A stretch of 64,000 nt of DNA. It comes from Trebonia sp963785645. Lineage in GTDB: Bacteria > Actinomycetota > Actinomycetes > Streptosporangiales > Streptosporangiaceae. Shown one piece after another: positions 34,742 through 47,504 of the stretch. A program made the translations under genes and the position numbers. Under the pieces are notes generated by a model. The model was given only the letters and a program-made list of their open reading frames with translations. It was not told the origin of the DNA and searched no databases. The number at the start of each line of letters is the position of its first letter. The first letter of the stretch is position 1. The stretch covers positions 620,001 through 684,000 of the forward strand of contig CAWAWG010000004.1 in NCBI GenBank assembly GCA_963785645.1, given 5' to 3'.

Positions 34742-36478
34742 GTGATCGACCGCGAGTTCGCTCGTACGGTGGCGCAGGCGGCCGACCGGCTCGCCGTGCC
34801 GATCGCGGCACAAGGCGCGGCCGGGCTCGGCGAGGTTCCGCATCGGGAACTGATGTTCCGGGCAAAGACCCTGATTGCGGGGTACCGCAGCCCGGATTCC
34901 GCGCTGCACGGCAGCGAGCAGGCGCTCACCGCCGCCTACCGCCACCTCTCGGTGCTCCGCGGCCTGCAGACTCCGTCCGGCCTGTTCGCCGGCGGCGACA
35001 ATGTGCAGTCGCCGCCGGATTCCGCGTTCACCGTCAACGACGTGTGCGACGCGTTCGTGCTGGCCGACGGCGGCAGAGCCGATGCCGACGGCGGGGGAAC
35101 GGCCCTGCGCGGACTCGCCGACACGCTGGCCGAGATCGCGAGCGCGGCATCGGGAGCGTTGCTGGCCGGCGGGGTGCACACTCCCAATCACCGGTGGGAG
35201 CTCTGCGCGGCCCTGGCCCGGCTATACCGATCGTTCCCCGATGACCGGTACCTCCCGCGCATTGACGAATGGCTGAGCGAAGGCATCGACATCGACGATG
35301 AGGGCCTGTACTCGGAGCGCAGCCCCAACTACGCGGCGCACGTATCCAATCCGTCCCTGCTCCTGCTGGCCGACGTCCTCGACCGGCCGGACCTGAGGGA
35401 CGCGGTCGAGCGCAACCTCGCGACGACCCTCGACCTGATCAGGCCGGACGGCACCGTGGAGACCGTGCAGTCGCGCCGGCAGGACCAGAACGAGAGGTTC
35501 CCGCTGGCGCCGTACCTGTACGGCTACCGGCTGCTGGCGAACCAGTGCGGCCGAGGTGACTTCAGCCGGGCCGCGCGGCTGGCGGCGGCCTCCGGCATCC
35601 ACGATCCCGGTCTGCTCGCGGCCGGGTTCCTCACACCGGAACTGCTCGGGCCGCTGCCCGACGAGAGCGTCCAGACCCGGCCGCGCGAGCGGTATCTGGC
35701 GACCACTCGCCTCGCCGCGCGAGCGTCGGTTACCGGACATGCCGTGGCGTACGGCGGGTCGGACGTGCCGGCGCTGCGGCGCATCCGCTCGGGGCTGGCG
35801 AACAACCCGACGTTCTTCCGGCTGTTCGCCGGGGATGCCGTACTCGACGCCGTCCGGCTGTCCCGAGGATTCTTCGACCTGGGCCCCTTCCGGGCGCAGG
35901 AGATGGCCCGCCTCGCCGAGGGGCGTTACCGCCTTACCGAAACCCTCACGGCGGCCTACTACCAGCCGCTCCCGCCGGGGGCGCGGTCGGCGGCGGGCCG
36001 GTACGACGTCGAGGACGAGGGACGCTTCGCCGCGGCGATGTCGTTCCGGCGCCGCGGAGGGGACGAGGTGACCCTCACGACGCGGGTCGACGTGGACCTG
36101 CGCGACGACGGAGCCGACCTGCGGATCGACATCGCCGGGCCGAAGGTGCCGTGGGCGCTTGAGCTAACCTTCAGGCCGCCGGGTCAACTGCGCGGGGTCA
36201 AGCCGCTGGGCGACGGCCGGTGGTGCCTGTCCGGCGGTGCGGCAACCTTCCAGGCCGGAGACGACATGATCGTCATCGACGTGGACCTGGAGGCTGGTGA
36301 CCCGCTCGCGGGCCCCGAGTCGAGCGACGTTCTGACCTACGATCCCGGGCAGGATTACACCTTCCTCGGCGGCACCGACGCGACCACCGGTGAGCGTCTG
36401 TACCTCGGCGGGTACGGACCAAACCGACTGCGCGTTTCGCTGCGTGCCGTACGTGGTGACCAGGTGGGCGAGGGGTAA
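34742..36478 (+). CDS. Heparinase / alginate-lyase-like protein (probable polysaccharide-active enzyme)
   Basis: 578 residues beginning at GTG 34742, 7 bp after the permease stop. The N-terminal about 370 residues are helical with NHRWELCAALARLYRSFPDD and YSERSPNYAAHVSNPSLLLLAD, like the alpha/alpha toroid of PL8/PL12/PL21-type lyases and related hydrolases. The C-terminal about 200 residues are beta-rich. No signal peptide is visible, so it would act on imported oligosaccharides. Family assignment is tentative; an unsaturated or unusual glycan as transporter substrate is an inference from context. Confidence 0.62.
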   Translation: MIDREFARTVAQAADRLAVPIAAQGAAGLGEVPHRELMFRAKTLIAGYRSPDSALHGSEQALTAAYRHLSVLRGLQTPSGLFAGGDNVQSPPDSAFTVNDVCDAFVLADGGRADADGGGTALRGLADTLAEIASAASGALLAGGVHTPNHRWELCAALARLYRSFPDDRYLPRIDEWLSEGIDIDDEGLYSERSPNYAAHVSNPSLLLLADVLDRPDLRDAVERNLATTLDLIRPDGTVETVQSRRQDQNERFPLAPYLYGYRLLANQCGRGDFSRAARLAAASGIHDPGLLAAGFLTPELLGPLPDESVQTRPRERYLATTRLAARASVTGHAVAYGGSDVPALRRIRSGLANNPTFFRLFAGDAVLDAVRLSRGFFDLGPFRAQEMARLAEGRYRLTETLTAAYYQPLPPGARSAAGRYDVEDEGRFAAAMSFRRRGGDEVTLTTRVDVDLRDDGADLRIDIAGPKVPWALELTFRPPGQLRGVKPLGDGRWCLSGGAATFQAGDDMIVIDVDLEAGDPLAGPESSDVLTYDPGQDYTFLGGTDATTGERLYLGGYGPNRLRVSLRAVRGDQVGEG

Positions 36479-36481
36479 CCG

Positions 36482-38266
36482 ATGCGGATCATCAGCATAC
36501 GAGGCACGGACCGGTTCACCGGCCCGGCGACAGCTCCCAGGCAAGTCGTTGAGGTGACGCTCGCCGGGCTACGCCCGGTGCCGGCGCGGGTTCGCGTGCA
36601 CGGTCCCTCCGTTCGTACGTCCTCCGCTCCCGTCGTCGCCGGGCCGGGCGACGATCAGGTCACGGTCGAGGTGGAAGTGACCTTTGCCGCGCCGGCCGCG
36701 GAAGGGACGCCCTGTCCGGTCACCGCGGTCGCCGAGTCGAGCACCGAACGGGTCAGCCTGGACGCCGTGGTGACCATTGCCGAGGCCGGGTGGACCATGT
36801 GGCTGATCTCGCATTTTCACTACGACCCGGTGTGGTGGAACACGCAGGCCGGCTTCACCGACACCTGGCTGGACCTGCCGCAGGCCCAGGAGAAGCGGAT
36901 GCCCTTCCAGCGCTCCGCGTTCGACCTGGTGCGGGCGCACCTCGCGGCGGCCCGCGAGGACGAGGACTACCGTTTCGTGCTGGCCGAGGTTGATTACCTG
37001 AAGCCGCACTGGGACCTGCATCCCGAGGACCGGGCCGAGCTGAAGAGGTTCATTCTCGCCGGCCGGATTGAGATCGTCGGCGGTGCGTACAACGAGCCGA
37101 ACACAAACCTGACCAATCCCGAGTCCACGATCCGCAACGCGATCGCGGGCGTCGCCTTCCAGCGCGATGTGCTCGGCGCGGACCCGCGCACCGCGTGGCA
37201 GCTCGACGTGTTCGGCCACGACCCGGCATTCCCCGGGCTCATGGCGGATGCCGGCCTGGATTCCAGCGTGTGGGCGCGCGGCCCCTGGCACCACGTCGGG
37301 GCCCGGCGGCATACCGGTGACATCACCCGCATGCAGTTCCCGTCGGAGTTCGAGTGGATCTCGCCGAGCGGCCGGGGGCTGCTCACCAGCTACCTGGCCG
37401 ACCACTACGTGGCCGGCTGGGACATCGAGCGGGCCGGCGACCTGGATGCCGCCATCCAGGCGGCCTACCGGCAGTTCAGCTCGCTGCGTCAGGTAGCGGC
37501 CACCCGCAACGTGCTGCTGCCTGTCGGCCATGACCACAACCTGCCGTCCCGCTTCTGTACGGCGGTCTGCCGGGAGTGGAATGCCCGTTACACGTGGCCG
37601 CGGTTCACCGTGGGGCTTCCCCGCGAGTTCTTCGCCGCGGTACGCGACGACGCACGGCGGCGCAACGTCACGATCAGTACGCAGACCCGGGACATGAACC
37701 CGGTCTACACCGGCAAAGACGTTTCGTATATCGACACCAAGCAGGCGCAGCGCGCCGCGGAGACGGCGGTCTTGGACGCTGAACGGGCCGCGACGCTGGC
37801 CACGCTGCTCGGCGCGGGCTATCCCCACGAGATCCTTGACAAGGCCTGGCGCCTGCTCGTTTACGGCGCTCATCACGACGCCATCACCGGCACCGAGTCC
37901 GACCAGGTGTACCTGGATCTCGTGGCCGGCTGGCGGGAGGCAACCGAGCTGGGCCGCGAGGTTCTCGCCGGAGCGGTCAGCCACCTCGCCGCCCAGGTCG
38001 GCACCACAGCCGCCCAGGTCGGCATCACAGCGGACCAGCAACGCCAACCACCGGATACGTACCCGGCGCCGCAGGCGCCGTCCCGGGCGCTGCCCGGCGA
38101 GGGGGATATGGGGGAGGGACTCCCCATGATTTGGGGGGTCACCGGGGGGATCATTCCCCCGGGGGAGAGACTGTTTTCGCGCTCAATACGCTTTCCTGGG
38201 CGCGAGATGGCGTCAGTACTGTCACACTGCGCTACCCCGAGCCCGGTCGCCGCGGCGTGCGGGTAA
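36482..38266 (+). CDS. GH38 alpha-mannosidase, N-terminal catalytic part (interrupted)
   Basis: The ATG at 36482 follows GAGGGG and lies 3 bp after the previous stop. After a beta-rich N-domain, the GH38 barrel shows ISHFHYDPVWWNTQ (zinc His and Asp), TAWQLDVFGHDPAFPGLM with the nucleophile Asp, a VGHDHNLPS metal segment and HHDAITGTESDQVYLDLVAGW. It should remove alpha-linked mannose from imported glycans. Conserved sequence ends near 38027, where a 138-bp repeat is inserted; the remainder to 38266 is repeat-derived and out-of-frame sequence. The C-terminal domains continue in another frame from about 38165. Confidence 0.88.
   Translation: MRIISIRGTDRFTGPATAPRQVVEVTLAGLRPVPARVRVHGPSVRTSSAPVVAGPGDDQVTVEVEVTFAAPAAEGTPCPVTAVAESSTERVSLDAVVTIAEAGWTMWLISHFHYDPVWWNTQAGFTDTWLDLPQAQEKRMPFQRSAFDLVRAHLAAAREDEDYRFVLAEVDYLKPHWDLHPEDRAELKRFILAGRIEIVGGAYNEPNTNLTNPESTIRNAIAGVAFQRDVLGADPRTAWQLDVFGHDPAFPGLMADAGLDSSVWARGPWHHVGARRHTGDITRMQFPSEFEWISPSGRGLLTSYLADHYVAGWDIERAGDLDAAIQAAYRQFSSLRQVAATRNVLLPVGHDHNLPSRFCTAVCREWNARYTWPRFTVGLPREFFAAVRDDARRRNVTISTQTRDMNPVYTGKDVSYIDTKQAQRAAETAVLDAERAATLATLLGAGYPHEILDKAWRLLVYGAHHDAITGTESDQVYLDLVAGWREATELGREVLAGAVSHLAAQVGTTAAQVGITADQQRQPPDTYPAPQAPSRALPGEGDMGEGLPMIWGVTGGIIPPGERLFSRSIRFPGREMASVLSHCATPSPVAAACG
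38028..38165 (+). mobile_element. Family I structured repeat, copy A, inside the GH38 gene
   Basis: From CAGCGGACCAGC (38028) to CCCCCGGGGG (38156-38165), this segment matches copy B at 41159-41326 on the opposite strand: ACGTACCC, GCGCCGCAGGCGCCGTCCCGGG, CGAGGGGGATATG, GGGAGGGACTCCCC and GGGGGTCACCGG appear in the same order. A 30-bp piece of B is absent here. It is a chain of GC-rich hairpins and encodes no protein. It falls exactly where GH38 conservation breaks. Confidence 0.85.
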
Positions 38267-40866
38267 CCGATTCCGACGGCACCGAGGTGCCCGCCGTCAC
38301 CGAAGCGGTACTCCGCCATCCAGACGGAACGCTCGCCGAGATCACGCTCAGCTTCAGCGCTCGGCGGATGCCTGCCCTGGGTTACCGCGCGTATCAGGTC
38401 GTGGACGCGGACACGGTTCCCGCGTCGTGGATCCTGCGCCCGGGTCCCCTGGTCATCGAGAACCAGGCGTTCGTCGTGGAGGCCGACCCGGACCGGGGCG
38501 GCGCGCCGGTCCGGGTATACGACCGTCGCGAGAACCGGGAGGTAATACGTGACGGCGGGCTGGCGGGCGAGTTGGTCCGGCAGCCCGAGCATCCGATGCA
38601 CCCGGTATGGGGGGAGGGCCCCTGGCACCTGCTGCCGGCGGGGCCGGGAACGGGCACCGGTTCACGCCCCGCGCGCTGCCAGGTGGAGATCAGCGCGCTC
38701 GGACAGCGGATCGTCAGCGAAGTGACGCTGGCCGACCTGCGGATCCGCCAGCAGGTCACTCTCTTCGACGGTGCGGATCGGGTCGACATCCGCGCCGATG
38801 TGCACGGCTCGATCGGCCACGATCACCTGCTGCGGGCGCTGTTCGACCTAAACGTGCCTGGTGCGCGGCCGGTCGCCGAAGTGGGCTTCAGCGCGGTCGG
38901 CCGCTCGTTCGGATTCCCCGACGTCGATGCCGCGACGCACCTGTGGACGCTGGACAGTCCGGCGCACACCTGGGCGGGCCTGTCCAGCCCGGTCAGGATC
39001 GACCTGCGGTACTCGGACGGGACCGCCGCCGCGCACGCGATCGGTGTCGCCGAGGTCATCGCTCCGGACGACCCGGCCCTGGCGGCACCGGTCCGCGAGG
39101 TGCTCGCCGCGCTGGCCGCCAAGGGGGTGACCGCCACGTGCACTCGCCCGGAGGGGCCGCGCTACGGCGCTCTGGACGCGGACTCGAACCTGCCCGACGT
39201 GCGGATCGTGCTCGGAGCCGCCAATCCGTACAGCAGGCTGGTGCTTGACGAGCCCGTGCTTGATGGGGCAGTAGAGCGAGCCCTGGCCGACAACGGCAGG
39301 GTGTTCCTGCCCGCATCCCGGGACTCGTGCCAGCGGTGGGCCCCGGACGCCGACCTGCGCGGGCCGCGTGACCTGCCGGTGCTCATCGTCGAAGACTGCG
39401 CGGCGCTAGCTCGCGAACTGGCCGACGGCCGGATCGAGGTACCCGTACCGGCCGGGCTCGCCGGAACCAGCCAGCCGGCCGACGACTACTCGGTGGCCGT
39501 GGTCAACCGCGGCACGCCCGGTTTTGTCGTCACCCCGGACGGGACGCTGCGGGTGAACCTGATGCGATCGTGCTCCGCCTGGCCGACCGGCGGGTGGATC
39601 GACGGCGAGCGGCGCACGGTGCCAGACGGTTCGAGCTTTGCCTGGCAGCACTGGACGCACGCCTTCGAGCTCAGCCTGATCGCGGGTGCCGGGGACTGGC
39701 GCCAAGCGGGCTTTGCCCGGGCCGGGCAGGAGGTCAATCATCCGGTCCTCGCGTTCCAGGTCCCAGCCGGGCACGGCGACCTCCCGGGCGAGCTGTCACT
39801 GATTTCCGTCACGCCTGACACGGCGCTGCTCACGGCGGCGACCGCCGGCTCTGCGGACGGGTCTATCACCGTGCGCGTGTACGAGTCGGCGTCCACGCCG
39901 GTGACCGCCACCGTATCGGTGCACGGCGGGGTGGCCGCCGCGTACCGCACGAGTCCGCTGGCCACCGGCAGCCGGCGGATTGCCGTCGACGACCTTGGCC
40001 CGCCCCTGGCCCTCCGCGACGCGCGGGCGCAGGTCCCGCTGGGCGCGGCCGACGTCGCCACCGTACGGGTGCTGCCCGCACGGGCCCGGCCCGACGGGCC
40101 GCGGGCGGCCCTCGCCCGCTCGCGCGAACTGGTGGAACCCGTGTTCACCCGGTACTGGCTGCATAACGCCGGCCCGGCCCCGCTTGGCGGAGTACCGGTC
40201 AGCGTGCACTTTCACCCGGCCCGGCTCCGCCTGGACGACGGCCAGGCGGAGGCCAGGGTCACCGTCGGATGCACCGGAGACCCGGCCGCGGGCCGGGTAG
40301 AACTCGTGGTCCCGCCCGGCCTTGAGATCCGCATCGGAGAAGAGGCCGATGCCGGGGAACTGGCCTACGACCTCAAGCCCGGGGAGTTCGCCGAGTTCAC
40401 GCTGCGCGTCTCGCAGGCGGATACGTCCGAGGGCCGGCGCATGCTGGCCGCCCGGATTCGGGACCACCTCGGCCACGTGCTGGAAGACACCTGCGAGGTT
40501 GTCGCGGGCGACGTGACGGACGGGCCGCTGCTCGCCGCCCGGCTGGACGGGGACGACATAGAACTCCTCCCCGGTGCCAGCGCTAACCTTACGCTGCACC
40601 TGGACAGCCTGGCGGAGAGCGAGATTCACGGTGAGGTGTCGCTGATCAGCCCGTTCGGCACCTGGGGAGCCGATCCGTATGACCAGCTAAGCGTCGAACC
40701 GCGGACGCGGTCGTTCAGCCTCCCTGCCCGCGGCAGTGCCGCTTTTGGCGTCACGGTCACCGCGGCGAGCACGGCGCGGCCCGGCGGGCACTGGTGGATG
40801 CTGGCTAGGGTGGCCGCCCACGGCCAGCTGGTCTACACATCGGCCGTCACGCTCGCCCTGGCTTAG
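38131..40866 (+). CDS. GH38 alpha-mannosidase, C-terminal part (interrupted)
   Basis: This frame starts within the repeat; mannosidase sequence resumes at about 38170 with TVFALNTLSWARDGVSTVTL, the GH38 middle beta-sandwich. It continues through GPLVIENQAFVVEADPDRGGAPVRVYDRRENREVI and DHLLRALFDLNVPGARPVAEVGFS, and ends in a C-terminal NEW3/Ig-like region (ELLPGASANLTLHLDSLAES..GHWWMLARVAAHG). With the N-terminal part, the full protein would be about 1400 residues. Frames 36482 and 38131 differ by one base shift, so either the repeat breaks the gene or a miscall in its G-runs hides an in-frame insertion. Confidence 0.85.
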   Translation: MGGHRGDHSPGGETVFALNTLSWARDGVSTVTLRYPEPGRRGVRVTDSDGTEVPAVTEAVLRHPDGTLAEITLSFSARRMPALGYRAYQVVDADTVPASWILRPGPLVIENQAFVVEADPDRGGAPVRVYDRRENREVIRDGGLAGELVRQPEHPMHPVWGEGPWHLLPAGPGTGTGSRPARCQVEISALGQRIVSEVTLADLRIRQQVTLFDGADRVDIRADVHGSIGHDHLLRALFDLNVPGARPVAEVGFSAVGRSFGFPDVDAATHLWTLDSPAHTWAGLSSPVRIDLRYSDGTAAAHAIGVAEVIAPDDPALAAPVREVLAALAAKGVTATCTRPEGPRYGALDADSNLPDVRIVLGAANPYSRLVLDEPVLDGAVERALADNGRVFLPASRDSCQRWAPDADLRGPRDLPVLIVEDCAALARELADGRIEVPVPAGLAGTSQPADDYSVAVVNRGTPGFVVTPDGTLRVNLMRSCSAWPTGGWIDGERRTVPDGSSFAWQHWTHAFELSLIAGAGDWRQAGFARAGQEVNHPVLAFQVPAGHGDLPGELSLISVTPDTALLTAATAGSADGSITVRVYESASTPVTATVSVHGGVAAAYRTSPLATGSRRIAVDDLGPPLALRDARAQVPLGAADVATVRVLPARARPDGPRAALARSRELVEPVFTRYWLHNAGPAPLGGVPVSVHFHPARLRLDDGQAEARVTVGCTGDPAAGRVELVVPPGLEIRIGEEADAGELAYDLKPGEFAEFTLRVSQADTSEGRRMLAARIRDHLGHVLEDTCEVVAGDVTDGPLLAARLDGDDIELLPGASANLTLHLDSLAESEIHGEVSLISPFGTWGADPYDQLSVEPRTRSFSLPARGSAAFGVTVTAASTARPGGHWWMLARVAAHGQLVYTSAVTLALA

Positions 40867-40945
40867 CACTACAGCAGCTCCGGGAAGCGGCCGACCGGTG
40901 TCCGGGATCTCGCTATCGCTTTGCCCACCCGGTAACCACTCTTTA

Positions 40946-41038
40946 CTTACGTGGCGACCATGATCGTCGTCTTTGCCTAGCAGGTGACCATGATCGCGAC
41001 CGGTTTGCCACAAATGCGGCGCCGTTTGGTAAGCAAAG
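40946..41038 (-). repeat. About 92-bp MITE-like repeat, copy 2 (family II)
   Basis: The reverse complement begins CTTTGCTTACCAAACGGCGCC and ends CACGTAAGTAAAG, giving imperfect terminal inverted repeats. It matches copy 1 at 15470-15561 along its length, including GCTAGGCAAAGACGACGATC. It lies 80 bp after the GH38 stop. Confidence 0.82.
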
Positions 41039-41158
41039 ATGGACACGGCGTCACGATAGACGGTCGCCGGATCGGACACAACGCTGCCATCGGGGCAGCG
41101 GGCATCAGCCGAAGCGGTGCCGCCGAGGACAAGGTAACGAAGTACGCCTGCTGTATTG

Positions 41159-41326
41159 CCCCCGGGGGATGACCCTCCGGTGACCCCCCACTCATGGGGG
41201 AGTCCCTCCCCCATCGCAAAAGGAGCCCCTCCACTAGCCTTCATATCCCCCTCGCCGGGGCAAGCCCCGGGACGGCGCCTGCGGCGCTGGGTACGTGGTT
41301 CGGTGGTTGTAGTAGCTGGTCCGCTG
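41159..41326 (-). mobile_element. Family I structured repeat, copy B
   Basis: A 168-bp inverted relative of the GH38-internal copy. It holds successive hairpins: GGCGCC-gca-GGCGCC type, CCGGGGC-tt-GCCCCGG, and ATGGGGGA-gggac-TCCCCCAT, and ends in CCCCCGGGGG. In copy A the second stem is CCGGGC-gct-GCCCGG, shorter but still paired, which suggests selection for structure. Confidence 0.82.
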
Positions 41327-41433
41327 CTTCCTTGGCGGATGTTTGCCTGCGGAGGGAACAACGGCGGCGGTTCTGTGGTTGAGACCGGTACGAGAGAGTG
41401 AGAGACCGGCGACCACCAGTTGTCCGAAACGAT

Positions 41434-41462
41434 TTGACGAGGGTGGCTGGGGGCCGTAAGGT
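41434..41462 (+). promoter_or_regulatory. rRNA operon promoter P1 (candidate)
   Basis: TTGACG (41434-41439), 17 bp, TAAGGT (41457-41462), upstream of the 16S gene. Near-consensus spacing and elements for an HrdB-type sigma. Confidence 0.6.
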
Positions 41463-41661
41463 TCATCTTGCCCCGAGGGGGAGGGATCGCCGGAAGGCGG
41501 CCCGGACCCGGGGAGCCACCAGTAGAAAGCCTCTACGGATCTGTGTGTGGGAACGCCGTGTGCGTGCCGCATCAGTCTGGAAGAGCCGGTATGCTGATGG
41601 TTCGGGAAATCCGAAAAGGCAAATCGGGTTATTGGTCCAGGTAAATCGGGCCGGGCCTGAT

Positions 41662-41689
41662 TTGACGAAAAGGAAATCTCGGGTAAATT
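41662..41689 (+). promoter_or_regulatory. rRNA operon promoter P2 (candidate)
   Basis: TTGACG (41662-41667), 16 bp, TAAATT (41684-41689). A hairpin CGGAAC-gaaa-GTTCCG (41710-41725) follows. Tandem promoters are usual for actinomycete rrn operons. Confidence 0.62.
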
Positions 41690-41740
41690 AAAGGAGTCGC
41701 CGCGAGGAACGGAACGAAAGTTCCGGGACACGATGAGCGT

Positions 41741-41780
41741 CTGTTTCTTGAGAACTCAACAGCGTGCTAAAAGCCAGTGC
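41741..41780 (+). other. rRNA leader with conserved box and pre-16S processing arm
   Basis: CTTGAGAACTCAACAGCGTG is the conserved actinobacterial rrn leader box; a variant (CTTGAGAACTACACAGTGGA) is repeated before the 23S gene at 43688. AGCCAGTGC (41772-41780) can pair with GCACTGGCT (43475-43483) past the 16S 3' end, the expected RNase III-type processing stem. Confidence 0.7.
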
Positions 41781-41906
41781 ATGATAAATGTACAAACCCC
41801 CGTCGGGGCCGGGTTTTACCTGGTTCCAACGGATTTAGCCATGAATCGCTCATGGTTGGGTTTCTGGTTTCCGGCTGGTCCTTTCGGGGCTGGCTGGTGT
41901 CAGTCA

Positions 41907-46857
<4,951 letters not shown>

Positions 46858-46889
46858 TGCCCGCACTACCTGCACCGCCGCAAGGCGGG

Positions 46890-46907
46890 CTCGCGTCCAC
46901 TGTGTAG
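46890..46907 (+). other. Right arm of pre-23S processing stem
   Basis: CTCGCGTCCACTGTGTAG is the exact reverse complement of 43696-43713 in front of the 23S gene. The 18-bp helix brings both 23S ends together for RNase III-type cleavage. Confidence 0.85.
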
Positions 46908-46977
46908 CTCCCGGGTTACGGCCGGAACAGCCGCGCCCCCCCGTGGGAGGCGGCTGCGGGCCGTACAACTCGATAAG

Positions 46978-47098
46978 GTTCCCGGCGGCTATAGCGAAGG
47001 GGAAACACCCGGTCCCATTCCGAACCCGGAAGTTAAGCTCTTCAGCGCCGATGGTACTGCGAGGGAGGCCTCGCGGGAGAGTAGGACACCGCCGGAAC
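46978..47098 (+). rRNA. 5S ribosomal RNA
   Basis: About 121 nt. The ends GTTCCCGGCGG and CCGCCGGAAC pair as helix I. Conserved internal blocks CCATTCCGAACCCGGAAGTTAAG, CGCCGATGGTACTGC and GGGAGAGTAGGACACCGCC are present. Lies about 120 bp after the 23S 3' end. Confidence 0.97.
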
Positions 47099-47108
47099 AC
47101 AACTTAGA

Positions 47109-47141
47109 AAGAGGGCCAACCCGTTTAGGGTTGGCCCTCTT
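47109..47141 (+). terminator. rRNA operon terminator
   Basis: A perfect 14-bp stem AAGAGGGCCAACCC / GGGTTGGCCCTCTT with loop GTTTA, followed by TTGTGTTTG, 10 bp after 5S. A classic rho-independent terminator. Confidence 0.95.
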
Positions 47142-47310
47142 TTGTGTTTGACTGCCTGATAGCCCTCGTCTTTGCCCTGGCCGCATAGGCAACACCGTTT
47201 CTGTTACTCACAGGGCGATCACCTCCGCCACCCTGGCTATCAGCCGGCTCTCGCACGGACCTCTGCCGCAATGGTGCGCACAGCACTCGGTCAGTTCACG
47301 CGACTAGAGC

Positions 47311-47330
47311 TGAAACAGAGGCTTGTTTCA
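47311..47330. promoter_or_regulatory. TGAAACA-N6-TGTTTCA operator upstream of the second GH18 gene
   Basis: TGAAACA (47311-47317) and TGTTTCA (47324-47330), extended by an outer C/G pair to 8-bp arms. Half-sites and spacer length are the same as at 11892-11911 in the lacI-family gene. Confidence 0.65.
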
Positions 47331-47435
47331 GGCTTTCCGTCGCATCTCCTTAAGAGTCCGACAAGCAGGGGTTAACAAAACATCAATCTCATTCGACTGC
47401 CTTGACTCGACTTCGGCGCGCCGTTCCAATCCTTA

Positions 47436-47451
47436 CTAACAGGATAGTTTC
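47436..47451 (+). promoter_or_regulatory. Shared GH18 promoter 16-mer
   Basis: CTAACAGGATAGTTTC here is identical to the minus strand of 11785-11800 before the other GH18 gene. It is 54-69 bp before the ATG. The rest of the 47142-47504 gap has no gene. Confidence 0.65.
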
Positions 47452-47504
47452 CTAATTATTTCAGGCGAGATGGTTTCTCCTGAAATCCCGAAGCGGAGGT
47501 AGAC

